Assembly: GCA_947625935.1 (NCBI GenBank)
Contig: CANQQE010000002.1
Location: 114,874-178,873, forward strand
Direction of reading: 5' to 3'
Length of the DNA: 64,000 bases
DNA from: an uncultured Muribaculaceae bacterium
GTDB lineage: Bacteria; Bacteroidota; Bacteroidia; Bacteroidales; Muribaculaceae
Numbering within the stretch: position 1 is the first letter of the stretch; each line of letters opens with the position of its first letter. Of this stretch, positions 43,710 through 51,688 are shown piece by piece. The translations under genes were made by a program, and so were the position numbers. Under the pieces are notes generated by a model, which was not told where the DNA came from, made no database searches, and saw only the letters and a program-made list of their open reading frames with translations.

Positions 43710-44240
43710 ATGACTTTGAACGAACGCCGATGCCGCCACGAAGCGGCAATCACAGCCGCCCGATTGATGATGACAGCCGCCCGCACCGCACCTAAGGCAA
43801 AGGGCGTTGACATCATAGAGATTTTAACCATCGAAGGAGACGACCTAATTGCGCTGAGCAAACAGATGCACAATTACGGCGAGCAGACGTCACGGCCGTC
43901 ATTTATCCGCGACGCACGCAATGTAGAGCAATCGGAGTGCGTCGTGCTGATTGGCACCCGCCCGAATCCCATGGGGCTTAACTGCGGATATTGCGGACAC
44001 CCGACCTGCGAGAGCAAGCCATGCGGCGAACCATGTGCTTTCAACTCCATTGATGTCGGCATCGCAGTCGGGTCAGCCTGCGCCACCGCCGCCGATTGCC
44101 GGGTCGACACCCGCGTAATGTATTCGGCCGGTCTCGCGGCTCAAATGATGGGCATGACAAAGGATTGCCGTCAGGTCGTGGCAATCCTCGTATCTGTTTC
44201 GTCGAAAAGTCCTTACTTCGATCGACCGGTTATCAAATAA
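43710..44240 (+). CDS. DUF2148 ferredoxin-like protein
   Basis: A 176-residue cytoplasmic protein of the DUF2148/COG4739 group. A cysteine-rich block at 92-109 (Cys92, Cys95, Cys100, Cys105, Cys109, reading CGYCGHPTCESKPCGEPC) should hold an iron-sulfur cluster. The N-terminal helix pair carries ITAARLMMTAARTAPKAKG, typical of the family. It begins 4 bases after the queA stop, so it is surely co-transcribed; whether it donates electrons to a tRNA-modification step is unknown. Its stop faces the YigZ gene 9 bases away. Confidence 0.85.
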   Translation: MTLNERRCRHEAAITAARLMMTAARTAPKAKGVDIIEILTIEGDDLIALSKQMHNYGEQTSRPSFIRDARNVEQSECVVLIGTRPNPMGLNCGYCGHPTCESKPCGEPCAFNSIDVGIAVGSACATAADCRVDTRVMYSAGLAAQMMGMTKDCRQVVAILVSVSSKSPYFDRPVIK

Positions 44241-44249
44241 TCCGTAATA

Positions 44250-44849
44250 TCAGTCCGCGCTTACCGTCACGCCGTCAATCGACAATAATTTATTTCGCAG
44301 GGTCGGCATATTATCGGCCCTGGTCGACAATGTCATCGAGCAAGAGTTGTCAAACTGTTGCTCGATTATTTTCACGTCAGCGCCTTTGGCAAGTTTCATG
44401 ACTTCGTTCATCACCATATAGGGGAACGTGAAACTGATGCTTGACATCTCGTGACATTCTATTATCTCTCCGGCCTGTATTGCCTCGCGGGCCGCCTCGC
44501 GGTAAGCTACGATAAGCCCCGATGTCCCCAACTTGATACCGCCGAAATACCTCACTACGATAATAACGACGTTAGTCAGACCAAATGAATTTATCTGACC
44601 CAAGATAGGTTTTCCGGCAGTACCGCTCGGCTCTCCGTTATCGCTGCTGAGAAAATCAGTGCGCGCGGTGCCGAGCATATAAGCCCAGCACACATGGCGC
44701 GCATCGAAATAGCGTTTGGCCGCAGCCGCGATATGCTCTTTCGCCTCCTTAACCGAATCGACAGGAAATGCGAATGAAAGAAATTTACTCATTTTTTCTT
44801 TGTAAATCCCCTCGCACGGAGCGGCAAGCGTCAGATAAGTGTCAGCCAC
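44250..44849 (-). CDS. YigZ/IMPACT family protein
   Basis: A 199-residue protein of the UPF0029/IMPACT family. The family signature is GTSGLIVAYREAAREAI, preceded by DNGEPSGTAGKPILGQI and VIIVVRYFGGIKLG. A C-terminal DUF1949-like domain (about 130-199) is present. Eukaryotic IMPACT modulates GCN2; in bacteria the function is poorly known. The gene lies two bases after the BtuG-like gene on the same strand, so it may be the last gene of the riboswitch-controlled transcript. No direct link to cobalamin is evident. Confidence 0.9.
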   Translation of the reverse strand: MADTYLTLAAPCEGIYKEKMSKFLSFAFPVDSVKEAKEHIAAAAKRYFDARHVCWAYMLGTARTDFLSSDNGEPSGTAGKPILGQINSFGLTNVVIIVVRYFGGIKLGTSGLIVAYREAAREAIQAGEIIECHEMSSISFTFPYMVMNEVMKLAKGADVKIIEQQFDNSCSMTLSTRADNMPTLRNKLLSIDGVTVSAD

Positions 44850-44851
44850 AA

Positions 44852-46000
44852 TCAGCGTGTTTTAAAGGCGAAATGCCCGGGAATGTCGCCTGAATTGTGA
44901 GACCACTTGAGTTTGCCGTCGCTGCCATAGCAATAGACGGCACCGGCCGAAACATAATTGCGGGCGTCAGCGATGAATATATCACCCGTAACCGGGTTTA
45001 CAGCTATGCCGTTGGGGGCCACTATACGCGAATCGCTGCCGTCGGTGATGAAATTAGCCGATGACACTGTCAGGCTGTTGAGATCGATTGTGCGATAATT
45101 ATATGTGGCAGCCCAGTTCTGATCGTAAGAGACATTGTAGAGATAAATCTTGTCAGCATGAACCCACATATCTGAAACCCCGCAATCAATGTGTTTGATG
45201 ACCCTGTCGGTAGCCGAGTCGATGACATAAAGGCTCGAAGGAGTCGCACCATAATCGCCGCGTGAGCTGACGTAGATGCGACCGCGGTTGTCGGAACGCA
45301 GACGATGAAGATTCACATCAACATCAATGTTCTTGGTAACCGTGAACGAAGCGAGGTCTATAACCGACACAGTGCGGTCATAGACGCCACCTTCCATAGC
45401 GCGGAAACCGCCTGAATTGGCCACATAGAGTTTCCCGTTGGCCACAGCCATTTCCTCCGGCTCATACCCGACATCAACACGGCCCACCACACTCAACGTA
45501 GCGGGATCTATCTTATAGACCGACCCTAACCCATTGGTTCCGGATTTATAGCTCGAGACATAGACAAAACCGCCATTATCGGTCACATAACGGGGATTGG
45601 CAATATCAATTTGTCCAACCCTGACCGCATCATCGGCTTTCATGACCTCGACCTTGGCGGAACCGTTGATGACGGCATAAAGATAATCTCCGCAGATTTT
45701 AAGGTCGTTGCCTACATCGCCAAGTTCAAGGGCCACCGACGGGTTGCGCGACGGGTATATGTTTGTGACGTAATAGCCGTTGGAAGCGTCGAAATAGTCA
45801 ATCGACGCCTTATTGGTACCCATGTTTCCCTCGCTGAGCACATAGACGCCTTTCAAGTCATTCTTTGACGGATTGACAACGAAATCACCTTCGGGGGGTG
45901 TCACTTCCTTGTCATCGTCACAGCCGGTCAACACCATGCCTGCGACTGCACAGGGTAGTATTGAACGGAATAATAATTTTACAAACATTTTTTTTGCCAT
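44852..46000 (-). CDS. BtuG-like surface lipoprotein, YncE/DUF5074-type beta-propeller
   Basis: A 382-residue lipoprotein with lipobox LTGC (Cys27) followed by DDD, an acidic stretch that in Bacteroides often directs lipoproteins to the cell surface. The rest is a seven-bladed-propeller type sequence with repeated YV-S and V-D-V-G units (VDVGYEPEEMAVANGKLYVAN). It lies 12 bases downstream of a TonB-dependent receptor and beneath a cobalamin riboswitch, the arrangement of BtuB-BtuG pairs, in which BtuG captures cobalamin outside the cell and hands it to BtuB. The propeller fold and lipobox are seen; the BtuG role is inferred from context. Confidence 0.82.
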   Translation of the reverse strand: MAKKMFVKLLFRSILPCAVAGMVLTGCDDDKEVTPPEGDFVVNPSKNDLKGVYVLSEGNMGTNKASIDYFDASNGYYVTNIYPSRNPSVALELGDVGNDLKICGDYLYAVINGSAKVEVMKADDAVRVGQIDIANPRYVTDNGGFVYVSSYKSGTNGLGSVYKIDPATLSVVGRVDVGYEPEEMAVANGKLYVANSGGFRAMEGGVYDRTVSVIDLASFTVTKNIDVDVNLHRLRSDNRGRIYVSSRGDYGATPSSLYVIDSATDRVIKHIDCGVSDMWVHADKIYLYNVSYDQNWAATYNYRTIDLNSLTVSSANFITDGSDSRIVAPNGIAVNPVTGDIFIADARNYVSAGAVYCYGSDGKLKWSHNSGDIPGHFAFKTR

Positions 46001-46012
46001 TGCTACTGATTT

Positions 46013-48091
46013 TTATATGGTTATTTTTAAGTTTATCCTATAGTTGCGTCCCGGCATGGGGTAGCAGTTTATCACTTCATAGTTTTGGTCGAAAAGATTA
46101 TTGACCTCAAGTCCGACGCGCCATTTAACCCGCATGGTTTTGAATTCCTTGAACAGAGAAACATCGGTCGTCGTCCACGCCGGTTCATAATTCGACGGTT
46201 TGTTTTCCTGTGCGTTATATCTTTCTCCCGTATATAAGACGCTTGCGTTGAGATTCCATCCGTGCCAATCGACCGTGGCAGCCATTGTCGCAGCATGACG
46301 CGGCACATACGGAATCTGGTCTTTATAATAGGTGTCAAGCGGGTCAGTGATGTCGATAGCGTGCTGATATGTATAGTTGACTCGCAGATCACCACTGACA
46401 TTACCAATGGACGCACGCATTCCCGCCGATAAATCTATTCCCAATATATCGACTTTCCCGAGATTAAGCATAGTCCAGCGGAATTGCTGCCCCGACGGAT
46501 AGGCCACAATTTTATCGGCCACACGGTTGTAATAGCCATCGAGTTGCACTGATATTGATTTAACCGCACAGCGAGAAAAGTTAACTGAGTAAGCCATACC
46601 GACATCATACTGCGTTGTCATCTCAGGTTTCAGATACTTATTCCCGACATCGGTATAATAAAGGTCATTAAACGTCGGCATCCTGAACGCGCGCTTAAAG
46701 AAGCCGTTGACGGTCCACCCGATTCCCGACAACGGTTGCCATGACAAGAACACCGAAGGGGTGAATCTGTTTCGCCCTATGCTCTCACGCGCCTGACGAG
46801 GGGTGCCTCCGGCCCTGTCTTGAATGAATGTGCCCAGCAATGCGGCTTGAGCGTCAAAAGGGCCTACCGACACAGATGTCGCCGCAGCCACCATTTCAGT
46901 ATATCTCACCGGGTAAAGGAAATCAACCAGATCAGCGTTAAGTTTGTTCCACTGGAAATCGGTCGAAAGCGTGACACGCCACCACGAGTTGATTTTAAAC
47001 ATTTGAGCCGCTGACAGATAAAATTCCTGCTGATAATAATTATTATCAACCTGCAGCATTAACGGGTCATTCCGCAAAAAACGAGTATAGTCCCAGGCCC
47101 ATTTCGCATTAACTTTCAGGTGATAGCGCGGGGTCATGAGCCATTCCCCTCCCCCTTGGACAAAAAAGCTACGGTCCCACTGACGCTCTCCGTTGCGTAA
47201 CACATTGTTGACAATTGCCCCGGGGATGCCCCGCTCAGAATCATAGTAATAGACCTTGCCCGACCAGCTCCCGCGTTCTGAGAAGCCAAACAACGACACC
47301 TCGCTTCTGAATGCCGAGATGTCTCCATTGTGGCGGGTGGCGGTAGTATCATAAGCCATCCCCCCTTCAGCCGACTTGCGCCTGTAGGTGAACTTATAAC
47401 GTCCATTGGCGTAGGTGTATCCGGCCGAGGCCGATAGACTCACGCTGTGGCTCAACCGTCGTTCCATCACGACATCGGGATTGGCCAGACCGAAACTTCC
47501 GAAACGCATACGGGCCGTGAATCTCGACTTATCGCTGTCACCATTCCATCGAGGGCGACGGGTGCGTATATATATTACCCCTGCCGGACCGAAATCTTTC
47601 GCACTTTGAAAGATATTACTTTTCTGTCCGTTGTAGACTGATATTTCCTCAATATTATCGAGGGAATAACGTCCGAGGTCTACCTGGCCGTTCTGAGCAT
47701 TTCCAAGTTGCAGGCCATCGTAGAACACTCCGACATTCTGGCTACCCATCGACCTCATGTTGACAGTCTTTATACCGCCTACGCCACCGAAATCCTTGAT
47801 CTGGACTCCCGAGAAATATCGCAGGGCATCTGCCACTGACTGGGAATTGAGTCTTTCGAGCCGGTCTCCTTCAAGAGTCTGAGACGGCACAATCTCCCGC
47901 CGACGGTTTTCCGTAACCACAACCTCATTCATGTTGAAAACCGAATCGAGATAAGCGTCACTGACCTCTACGGCCTCACTCGACAGCGAGAAATCGGCCG
48001 TCAACACCGCTAACGTCAATCTGCGAATCAGACAGCCAACGGTTTTACGGCATCTATCGGTTATTTCACTTTGATTCATCGGCTTCTTCAT
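46013..48091 (-). CDS. btuB: BtuB-like TonB-dependent cobalamin receptor
   Basis: An outer-membrane TonB-dependent receptor (692 residues from ATG 48091). After a poorly hydrophobic leader (residues 1-45), a TonB-box-like segment NEVVVTENRR precedes the plug domain (about 60-190, with LNSQSVADALRYFSGVQIKDF). A 22-stranded barrel follows to a C-terminal NYRINLKITI strand. The size fits BtuB rather than the larger SusC class. Cobalamin is assigned because a cobalamin riboswitch forms its leader and a BtuG-like lipoprotein follows. The frame begins at TTG 48100. A start at ATG 48079 is also possible. Confidence 0.9.
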   Translation of the reverse strand: MKKPMNQSEITDRCRKTVGCLIRRLTLAVLTADFSLSSEAVEVSDAYLDSVFNMNEVVVTENRRREIVPSQTLEGDRLERLNSQSVADALRYFSGVQIKDFGGVGGIKTVNMRSMGSQNVGVFYDGLQLGNAQNGQVDLGRYSLDNIEEISVYNGQKSNIFQSAKDFGPAGVIYIRTRRPRWNGDSDKSRFTARMRFGSFGLANPDVVMERRLSHSVSLSASAGYTYANGRYKFTYRRKSAEGGMAYDTTATRHNGDISAFRSEVSLFGFSERGSWSGKVYYYDSERGIPGAIVNNVLRNGERQWDRSFFVQGGGEWLMTPRYHLKVNAKWAWDYTRFLRNDPLMLQVDNNYYQQEFYLSAAQMFKINSWWRVTLSTDFQWNKLNADLVDFLYPVRYTEMVAAATSVSVGPFDAQAALLGTFIQDRAGGTPRQARESIGRNRFTPSVFLSWQPLSGIGWTVNGFFKRAFRMPTFNDLYYTDVGNKYLKPEMTTQYDVGMAYSVNFSRCAVKSISVQLDGYYNRVADKIVAYPSGQQFRWTMLNLGKVDILGIDLSAGMRASIGNVSGDLRVNYTYQHAIDITDPLDTYYKDQIPYVPRHAATMAATVDWHGWNLNASVLYTGERYNAQENKPSNYEPAWTTTDVSLFKEFKTMRVKWRVGLEVNNLFDQNYEVINCYPMPGRNYRINLKITI

Positions 48092-48098
48092 GAGAAAC

Positions 48099-48120
48099 AA
48101 AAAAAACTCCCGCCAGGCGG
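48099..48120 (-). promoter_or_regulatory. GC hairpin with T-run in the btuB leader (candidate expression platform)
   Basis: On the minus strand CCGCCTGGCGG (48110-48120) is followed by GAG and eight Ts (48099-48106), ending about 8 bases before the ATG at 48091. It could act as a small terminator or hide the ribosome-binding site when the riboswitch is bound. The stem is short, so this is tentative. Confidence 0.4.
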
Positions 48121-48220
48121 TAATTATACACGCTCACGGGGGTCTAATGCACTCAAGACGCAAAGCCTCAGGCTCTACATCTGTGACACACCTAAAATCC
48201 CGCAGGCGTTGTTCATATGT

Positions 48221-48366
48221 TGTTATGGCAGGTCTTCTGACTTGTTCCGATTGTGACGCCTTCCCGGATTCAACTCCAGTGGCGGTTGCCACAACCCTTT
48301 TTGTGGAACTCACAGCAGCGGGCACTGTCACGGATTTTCACCGTGTTCCCTATTATGAATACCATA
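48221..48366 (-). ncRNA. Cobalamin (B12) riboswitch
   Basis: A minus-strand aptamer. The conserved B12 box AAGTCAGAAGACCTGCC lies at 48227-48243. The core with AGGGAAxxxGGTGxAAATCCG and CCCGCTGCTGTGA lies at about 48310-48352. A short P1 helix can pair TATGGT (48361-48366) with GCCATA (48223-48228). It stands about 130 bases before the btuB start and would repress the btuB-btuG operon when cobalamin is plentiful. Confidence 0.92.
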
Positions 48367-48373
48367 TCGTCGG

Positions 48374-48404
48374 CAAAAATACGATATTTTTCCCATATGA
48401 CAAA
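48374..48404 (-). promoter_or_regulatory. Promoter of the riboswitch-btuB operon
   Basis: On the minus strand TTTG (48401-48404), 19 bases, then TATTTTTG (48374-48381). A start about 7 bases downstream falls right at the 5' edge of the aptamer. Confidence 0.7.
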
Positions 48405-48526
48405 AATATCAACACACCGACTATAGCTATATGATTCGCGAAACGCTCTGCGCAGTTTGCAAATTTTAAGTTAAATGACTCTGTGCATATCTCCTCGCAA
48501 TGGGATATTAGCAGTAACTTCGCGAC

Positions 48527-49432
48527 ATGAATATATCATCGTTCCGCCAACGGCTGAAACCGTGGATGCTGCCTATCGCCATGTTATGCGGTGTGTTGTT
48601 CCACGACTTCATCGACATAATAGCACCTGTGGCTCCCTATCTGATTTTTGTGATGTTGCTCATCACATTTTGCAAAGTCAGACCCAGCGATTTCAGAATC
48701 ACAGGGCTAACCTATCGGTTGCTTTTGGTGCAGCTACTTGGCTCATTGATTGTTTATTTTCTAATACTGCCCATCAATGCCGATGTCGCCCAAGGGACAT
48801 TCATATGCGTATTTTGCCCGACGGCCACAGCCGCACCCGTAATCACGGGAATGCTTGGCGGGAGCATAACAAGGGTTGCCACTTACTCCATTGTCAGCAA
48901 CATGAGTGTTGCCTTGCTCGCCCCCCCGTTGTTCACGTTCATGGGGGTGGAGGGCGACTCACTGAACCTTTTTTCAGTGTTTTGGCAGATATTCCGAAGT
49001 GTATTTCCGCTGATTGTAGCCCCGCTGCTGCTTGCGTTTCTGATGCTCAAGATAACGCCTAAAGCTCATAAAGCTATTGCGACTCACCAATCTTTATCGT
49101 TCTACATATGGGCTGTGTCGCTATTCATTGTCGTGGGCCGCGCTGTCAGTTACATGATTGCCCACCACGAAAACGTTCCTGAAATGATTGCTCTCGCCAT
49201 AACATCAGGAATAGCCTGCTGTCTGCAATTCTACATTGGGCGCAAAGTGGGACGCAGATGCGGCGATAAAATTGCCGGGGCGCAAGGTCTTGGCCAGAAA
49301 AACACTGTGTTGGCCATATGGATGGCTCTGACATTCCTTAGCCCGATATCATCGGTGGCGCCTGCCGCTTATGTCGCATGGCAAAATACAATTAACTCAC
49401 TGCAACTTTATTTTAGAACTAAACGAGGCTAA
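48527..49432 (+). CDS. BASS-family (bile acid:sodium symporter-like) transporter
   Basis: A 301-residue inner-membrane protein with about nine to ten helices, resembling the bile acid:Na+ symporter/arsenite-type superfamily. Recognisable parts are the FCPTATAAPVITGMLGG segment (about residues 95-112), which corresponds to the Na+-site crossover helix, and the late GQKNTVLAIWMALTFLSPISSVAPA. Related proteins carry bile acids, pantothenate, pyruvate or other organic anions; the substrate here is unknown. It is transcribed divergently from the btuB operon, sharing the upstream region, but a functional tie to cobalamin is not shown. Confidence 0.78.
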   Translation: MNISSFRQRLKPWMLPIAMLCGVLFHDFIDIIAPVAPYLIFVMLLITFCKVRPSDFRITGLTYRLLLVQLLGSLIVYFLILPINADVAQGTFICVFCPTATAAPVITGMLGGSITRVATYSIVSNMSVALLAPPLFTFMGVEGDSLNLFSVFWQIFRSVFPLIVAPLLLAFLMLKITPKAHKAIATHQSLSFYIWAVSLFIVVGRAVSYMIAHHENVPEMIALAITSGIACCLQFYIGRKVGRRCGDKIAGAQGLGQKNTVLAIWMALTFLSPISSVAPAAYVAWQNTINSLQLYFRTKRG

Positions 49433-49492
49433 ATGTGAATTTTTAAAACAAAATTCTTTAACCGAGTGTTTTAGTATAAAAATACCTTAGTC

Positions 49493-50182
49493 ATGGATAG
49501 TATGTATGAAATTCTGCTGGGTCTTCCTCTGTTCAAAGGGGTCAGCCGAGAGCGCATCTCTGAAATCGTGGGGATGGCTAAGTTCCATTTCCTGAAATAT
49601 CTCCCGGGCGAGACTATCGTTTCAGCCGGAGAGCCGTGTTCCCACATCAAATTTATCATTTCGGGACAAGCGCGTTTTAGCGTGGCCAACTACGATGGAC
49701 GATTCAAGGTGTCGCAAACACTCGACGCACCCGATGTAATAGCCCCGGAATTTCTATTTGGAAGCGCAACAGCTTATCCGTGTTCAGGAACGGCTATCGA
49801 ACCGACAGGGATATTGCAAATATCAAAAGCCGATTACCTGAAGATTCTCAATACCGACCAGATATTTCTGTTCAACTATCTCAACACGTTGTCAATGAAC
49901 GCTCAGAAAGCCACTCAGGGAATACTGGCGGTGACCACCGGCAACCTCGAAGAACGCATAGCTTTCTGGATTGTGGCCCTGACCCAACGACGCGGCCACG
50001 ATATAGCCTTGACCTGCCGCCAGCGAGACCTTTATTCTCTATTCGGGGTTCAACGCACATCTTTTCTCGCAACGCTCAATTCCATGCGTGAGCGCGGCAT
50101 CATCACATATGACCAGAACGAAATACGCATAAATTCCCGTCAGGAACTTCTTGAAATTCTGAATTCGGCCACCACAGATTAA
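49493..50182 (+). CDS. Crp/Fnr family transcriptional regulator
   Basis: A 229-residue regulator. Residues about 10-130 form a cyclic-nucleotide-binding-type beta-barrel (LPGETIVSAGEPCSHIKFIISGQARF). Residues 165-225 form a winged helix with CRQRDLYSLFGVQRTSFLATLNSM as the recognition part. There is no N-terminal Fnr cysteine cluster, so it is not an oxygen-sensing Fnr of the E. coli type. The effector and targets are unknown. It is followed by a YjbR-type gene after 20 bases and could be co-transcribed with it. Confidence 0.9.
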   Translation: MDSMYEILLGLPLFKGVSRERISEIVGMAKFHFLKYLPGETIVSAGEPCSHIKFIISGQARFSVANYDGRFKVSQTLDAPDVIAPEFLFGSATAYPCSGTAIEPTGILQISKADYLKILNTDQIFLFNYLNTLSMNAQKATQGILAVTTGNLEERIAFWIVALTQRRGHDIALTCRQRDLYSLFGVQRTSFLATLNSMRERGIITYDQNEIRINSRQELLEILNSATTD

Positions 50183-50202
50183 CTCAGTCATACTCCGGCC
50201 CC

Positions 50203-50568
50203 ATGAACATCGAGGAATTTAGAGACTATTGCCTTTCGTTGCCAATGGTCGAGGAAGATATGAGATTCGGCGAGGAGTACCTCATATTCAACATACTTGG
50301 AAAGATTTTCGCTTGCGTCGGCCTCTCGCGCCATGATTATTTCGTATTGAAATGCGACCCTGAATATGCCATCAGTCTTCGGGAACGTCACACTGAAATT
50401 GAGCCTGCATGGCATTGGAACAAGCGATACTGGAATCAGCTAAGTATGGAAGGAACTCTTTCAAGGGAACTCACAGAATCACTCATACGACACAGCTATA
50501 GCGAGGTCGTGAAAAAAATGACGCTGAAAGCGAAAAAACAATACCCGCAGTTGCTCACTGTACGATAA
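50203..50568 (+). CDS. MmcQ/YjbR family protein
   Basis: A 121-residue protein of the MmcQ/YjbR (CyaY-like fold) family, with the opening MNIEEFRDYCLSLPMVEED, FKCDPE-type FVLKCDPEYA, and the late HWNKRYWNQLSMEG segment. Family members are called DNA-binding from the double-wing fold, but a cellular role is not established. It is complete and of normal length. It lies downstream of the Crp/Fnr regulator. Confidence 0.9.
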   Translation: MNIEEFRDYCLSLPMVEEDMRFGEEYLIFNILGKIFACVGLSRHDYFVLKCDPEYAISLRERHTEIEPAWHWNKRYWNQLSMEGTLSRELTESLIRHSYSEVVKKMTLKAKKQYPQLLTVR

Positions 50569-50656
50569 AGACGCGACTGAGGATTGGAATCCCTGAAATA
50601 AACCGTTGCAACTGCCAAATTGTTATATCGTTATCTACCGCAAAACGATTATAATC

Positions 50657-51607
50657 ATGTCAAACGAAACTATTAGCGACGATAAAATGTCAGGCAATAA
50701 TCAGTCTCCATCGACAGGCCGCTTTTTGGTCGGCAACGCCTGCATACTTGTCGCGACGATGTTTTGGGGGATAAACGTGTCGTTCACCAAGGCGCTTATT
50801 CCCCAATGGATGACTTCCGACAGCATTTCAGCCGTGCGACTTATAGGGGGCTGCGTATTGTTCTGGATAGCGTCACTGTTCATAAAAAATTCCCATATCG
50901 ACCGCCAAGACTGGCGTAATCTGCTTTTGGGAGGATTCGTTGGACTGTTTGGCTTCATCTATCTGTTCGTCATGTCGCTTCGATACGCCAATCCCATCGA
51001 CGTGTCAATAATCATGACACTCCCACCCATGTTTGTGATTCTGATGGGTATTCTGTTTCAACATCATCGTCCATCGGTAATAGAGATTGTGGGAGTAGTC
51101 ATATCCTTCGCCGGAGCGGTAATAGTCATCACAGCCGGCGGAAACGGAAAAGCGGGAAGCGACAACCTGCTTGGCGATGCTCTCGCAGTAGCCTCGACTA
51201 TATGCTATGCGTTCTATCTTGTAATACTCGAAGAACCCACACGAAAGTACAAGCCGGTTTCTATGTTGAGATGGGTATTCCTGTTCGCCGCCATACCGGC
51301 CATCGCTCTAACAATCGGATTTGACAAGCTACCGATTCTACACACCGATGCCGCGGCGCCATGGCTCGAAATTTCATTTATTCTGCTATGCCCTACCTTT
51401 ATCGCCTATTTTCTCGTTCAGCCGGCAATCAAATCAATCGGTTCTGAATTGGTTTCACTCTACCAGTATCTACTACCGGCGTTCGCTACAGCCTCAGCGG
51501 TTCTGATGGGGCTTGATAAACTTAAATGGGTACAGATTGCTGCAATGGCCGTAATCATCGGGGGGATGGCTCTTACCAATATCGGCAAACGCCGCCATAA
51601 ACAGTGA
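50657..51607 (+). CDS. EamA/DMT superfamily transporter
   Basis: A 316-residue inner-membrane protein with ten predicted helices in two EamA repeats (about 20-155 and 165-305). Each repeat shows the family pattern, for example ATMFWGINVSFTKALIP and ALAVASTICYAFYLVIL. Such proteins export amino acids, sugars or other metabolites; the substrate is unknown. The ATG at 50657 is preferred over an upstream TTG (50606). A perfect 12-bp hairpin separates it from the convergent DUF4301 gene. Confidence 0.88.
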   Translation: MSNETISDDKMSGNNQSPSTGRFLVGNACILVATMFWGINVSFTKALIPQWMTSDSISAVRLIGGCVLFWIASLFIKNSHIDRQDWRNLLLGGFVGLFGFIYLFVMSLRYANPIDVSIIMTLPPMFVILMGILFQHHRPSVIEIVGVVISFAGAVIVITAGGNGKAGSDNLLGDALAVASTICYAFYLVILEEPTRKYKPVSMLRWVFLFAAIPAIALTIGFDKLPILHTDAAAPWLEISFILLCPTFIAYFLVQPAIKSIGSELVSLYQYLLPAFATASAVLMGLDKLKWVQIAAMAVIIGGMALTNIGKRRHKQ

Positions 51608-51622
51608 TAAACGATGTGTTAA

Positions 51623-51670
51623 CCGATTAACGCAAGTTCCTGTCTTTTGACAATCACCTGCGTTAATCGG
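51623..51670. terminator. Bidirectional terminator between EamA and DUF4301 genes
   Basis: CCGATTAACGCA (51623-51634) and TGCGTTAATCGG (51659-51670) form a perfect 12-bp stem enclosing a 24-base loop that has its own small TGTC/GACA pairing. Confidence 0.65.
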
Positions 51671-51688
51671 AATTTATATTCATATCGG

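Larger units (their letters stand above)
48092..48526. other. Intergenic regulatory region between btuB and the BASS transporter
   Basis: This is the only stretch above 300 bases without a gene. From right to left it holds a short plus-strand upstream region for the BASS gene (no clear promoter boxes), a minus-strand consensus promoter, the cobalamin riboswitch, about 100 bases of expression platform, and a hairpin with a T-run just before the btuB ATG. Short frames here are not convincing genes. Confidence 0.7.

Noticed and set aside
48475-49062. Plus-strand frame of 195 codons starting before the BASS gene
   Set aside because: It overlaps the BASS transporter in another frame, and its Cys/His-rich translation shows no family features.
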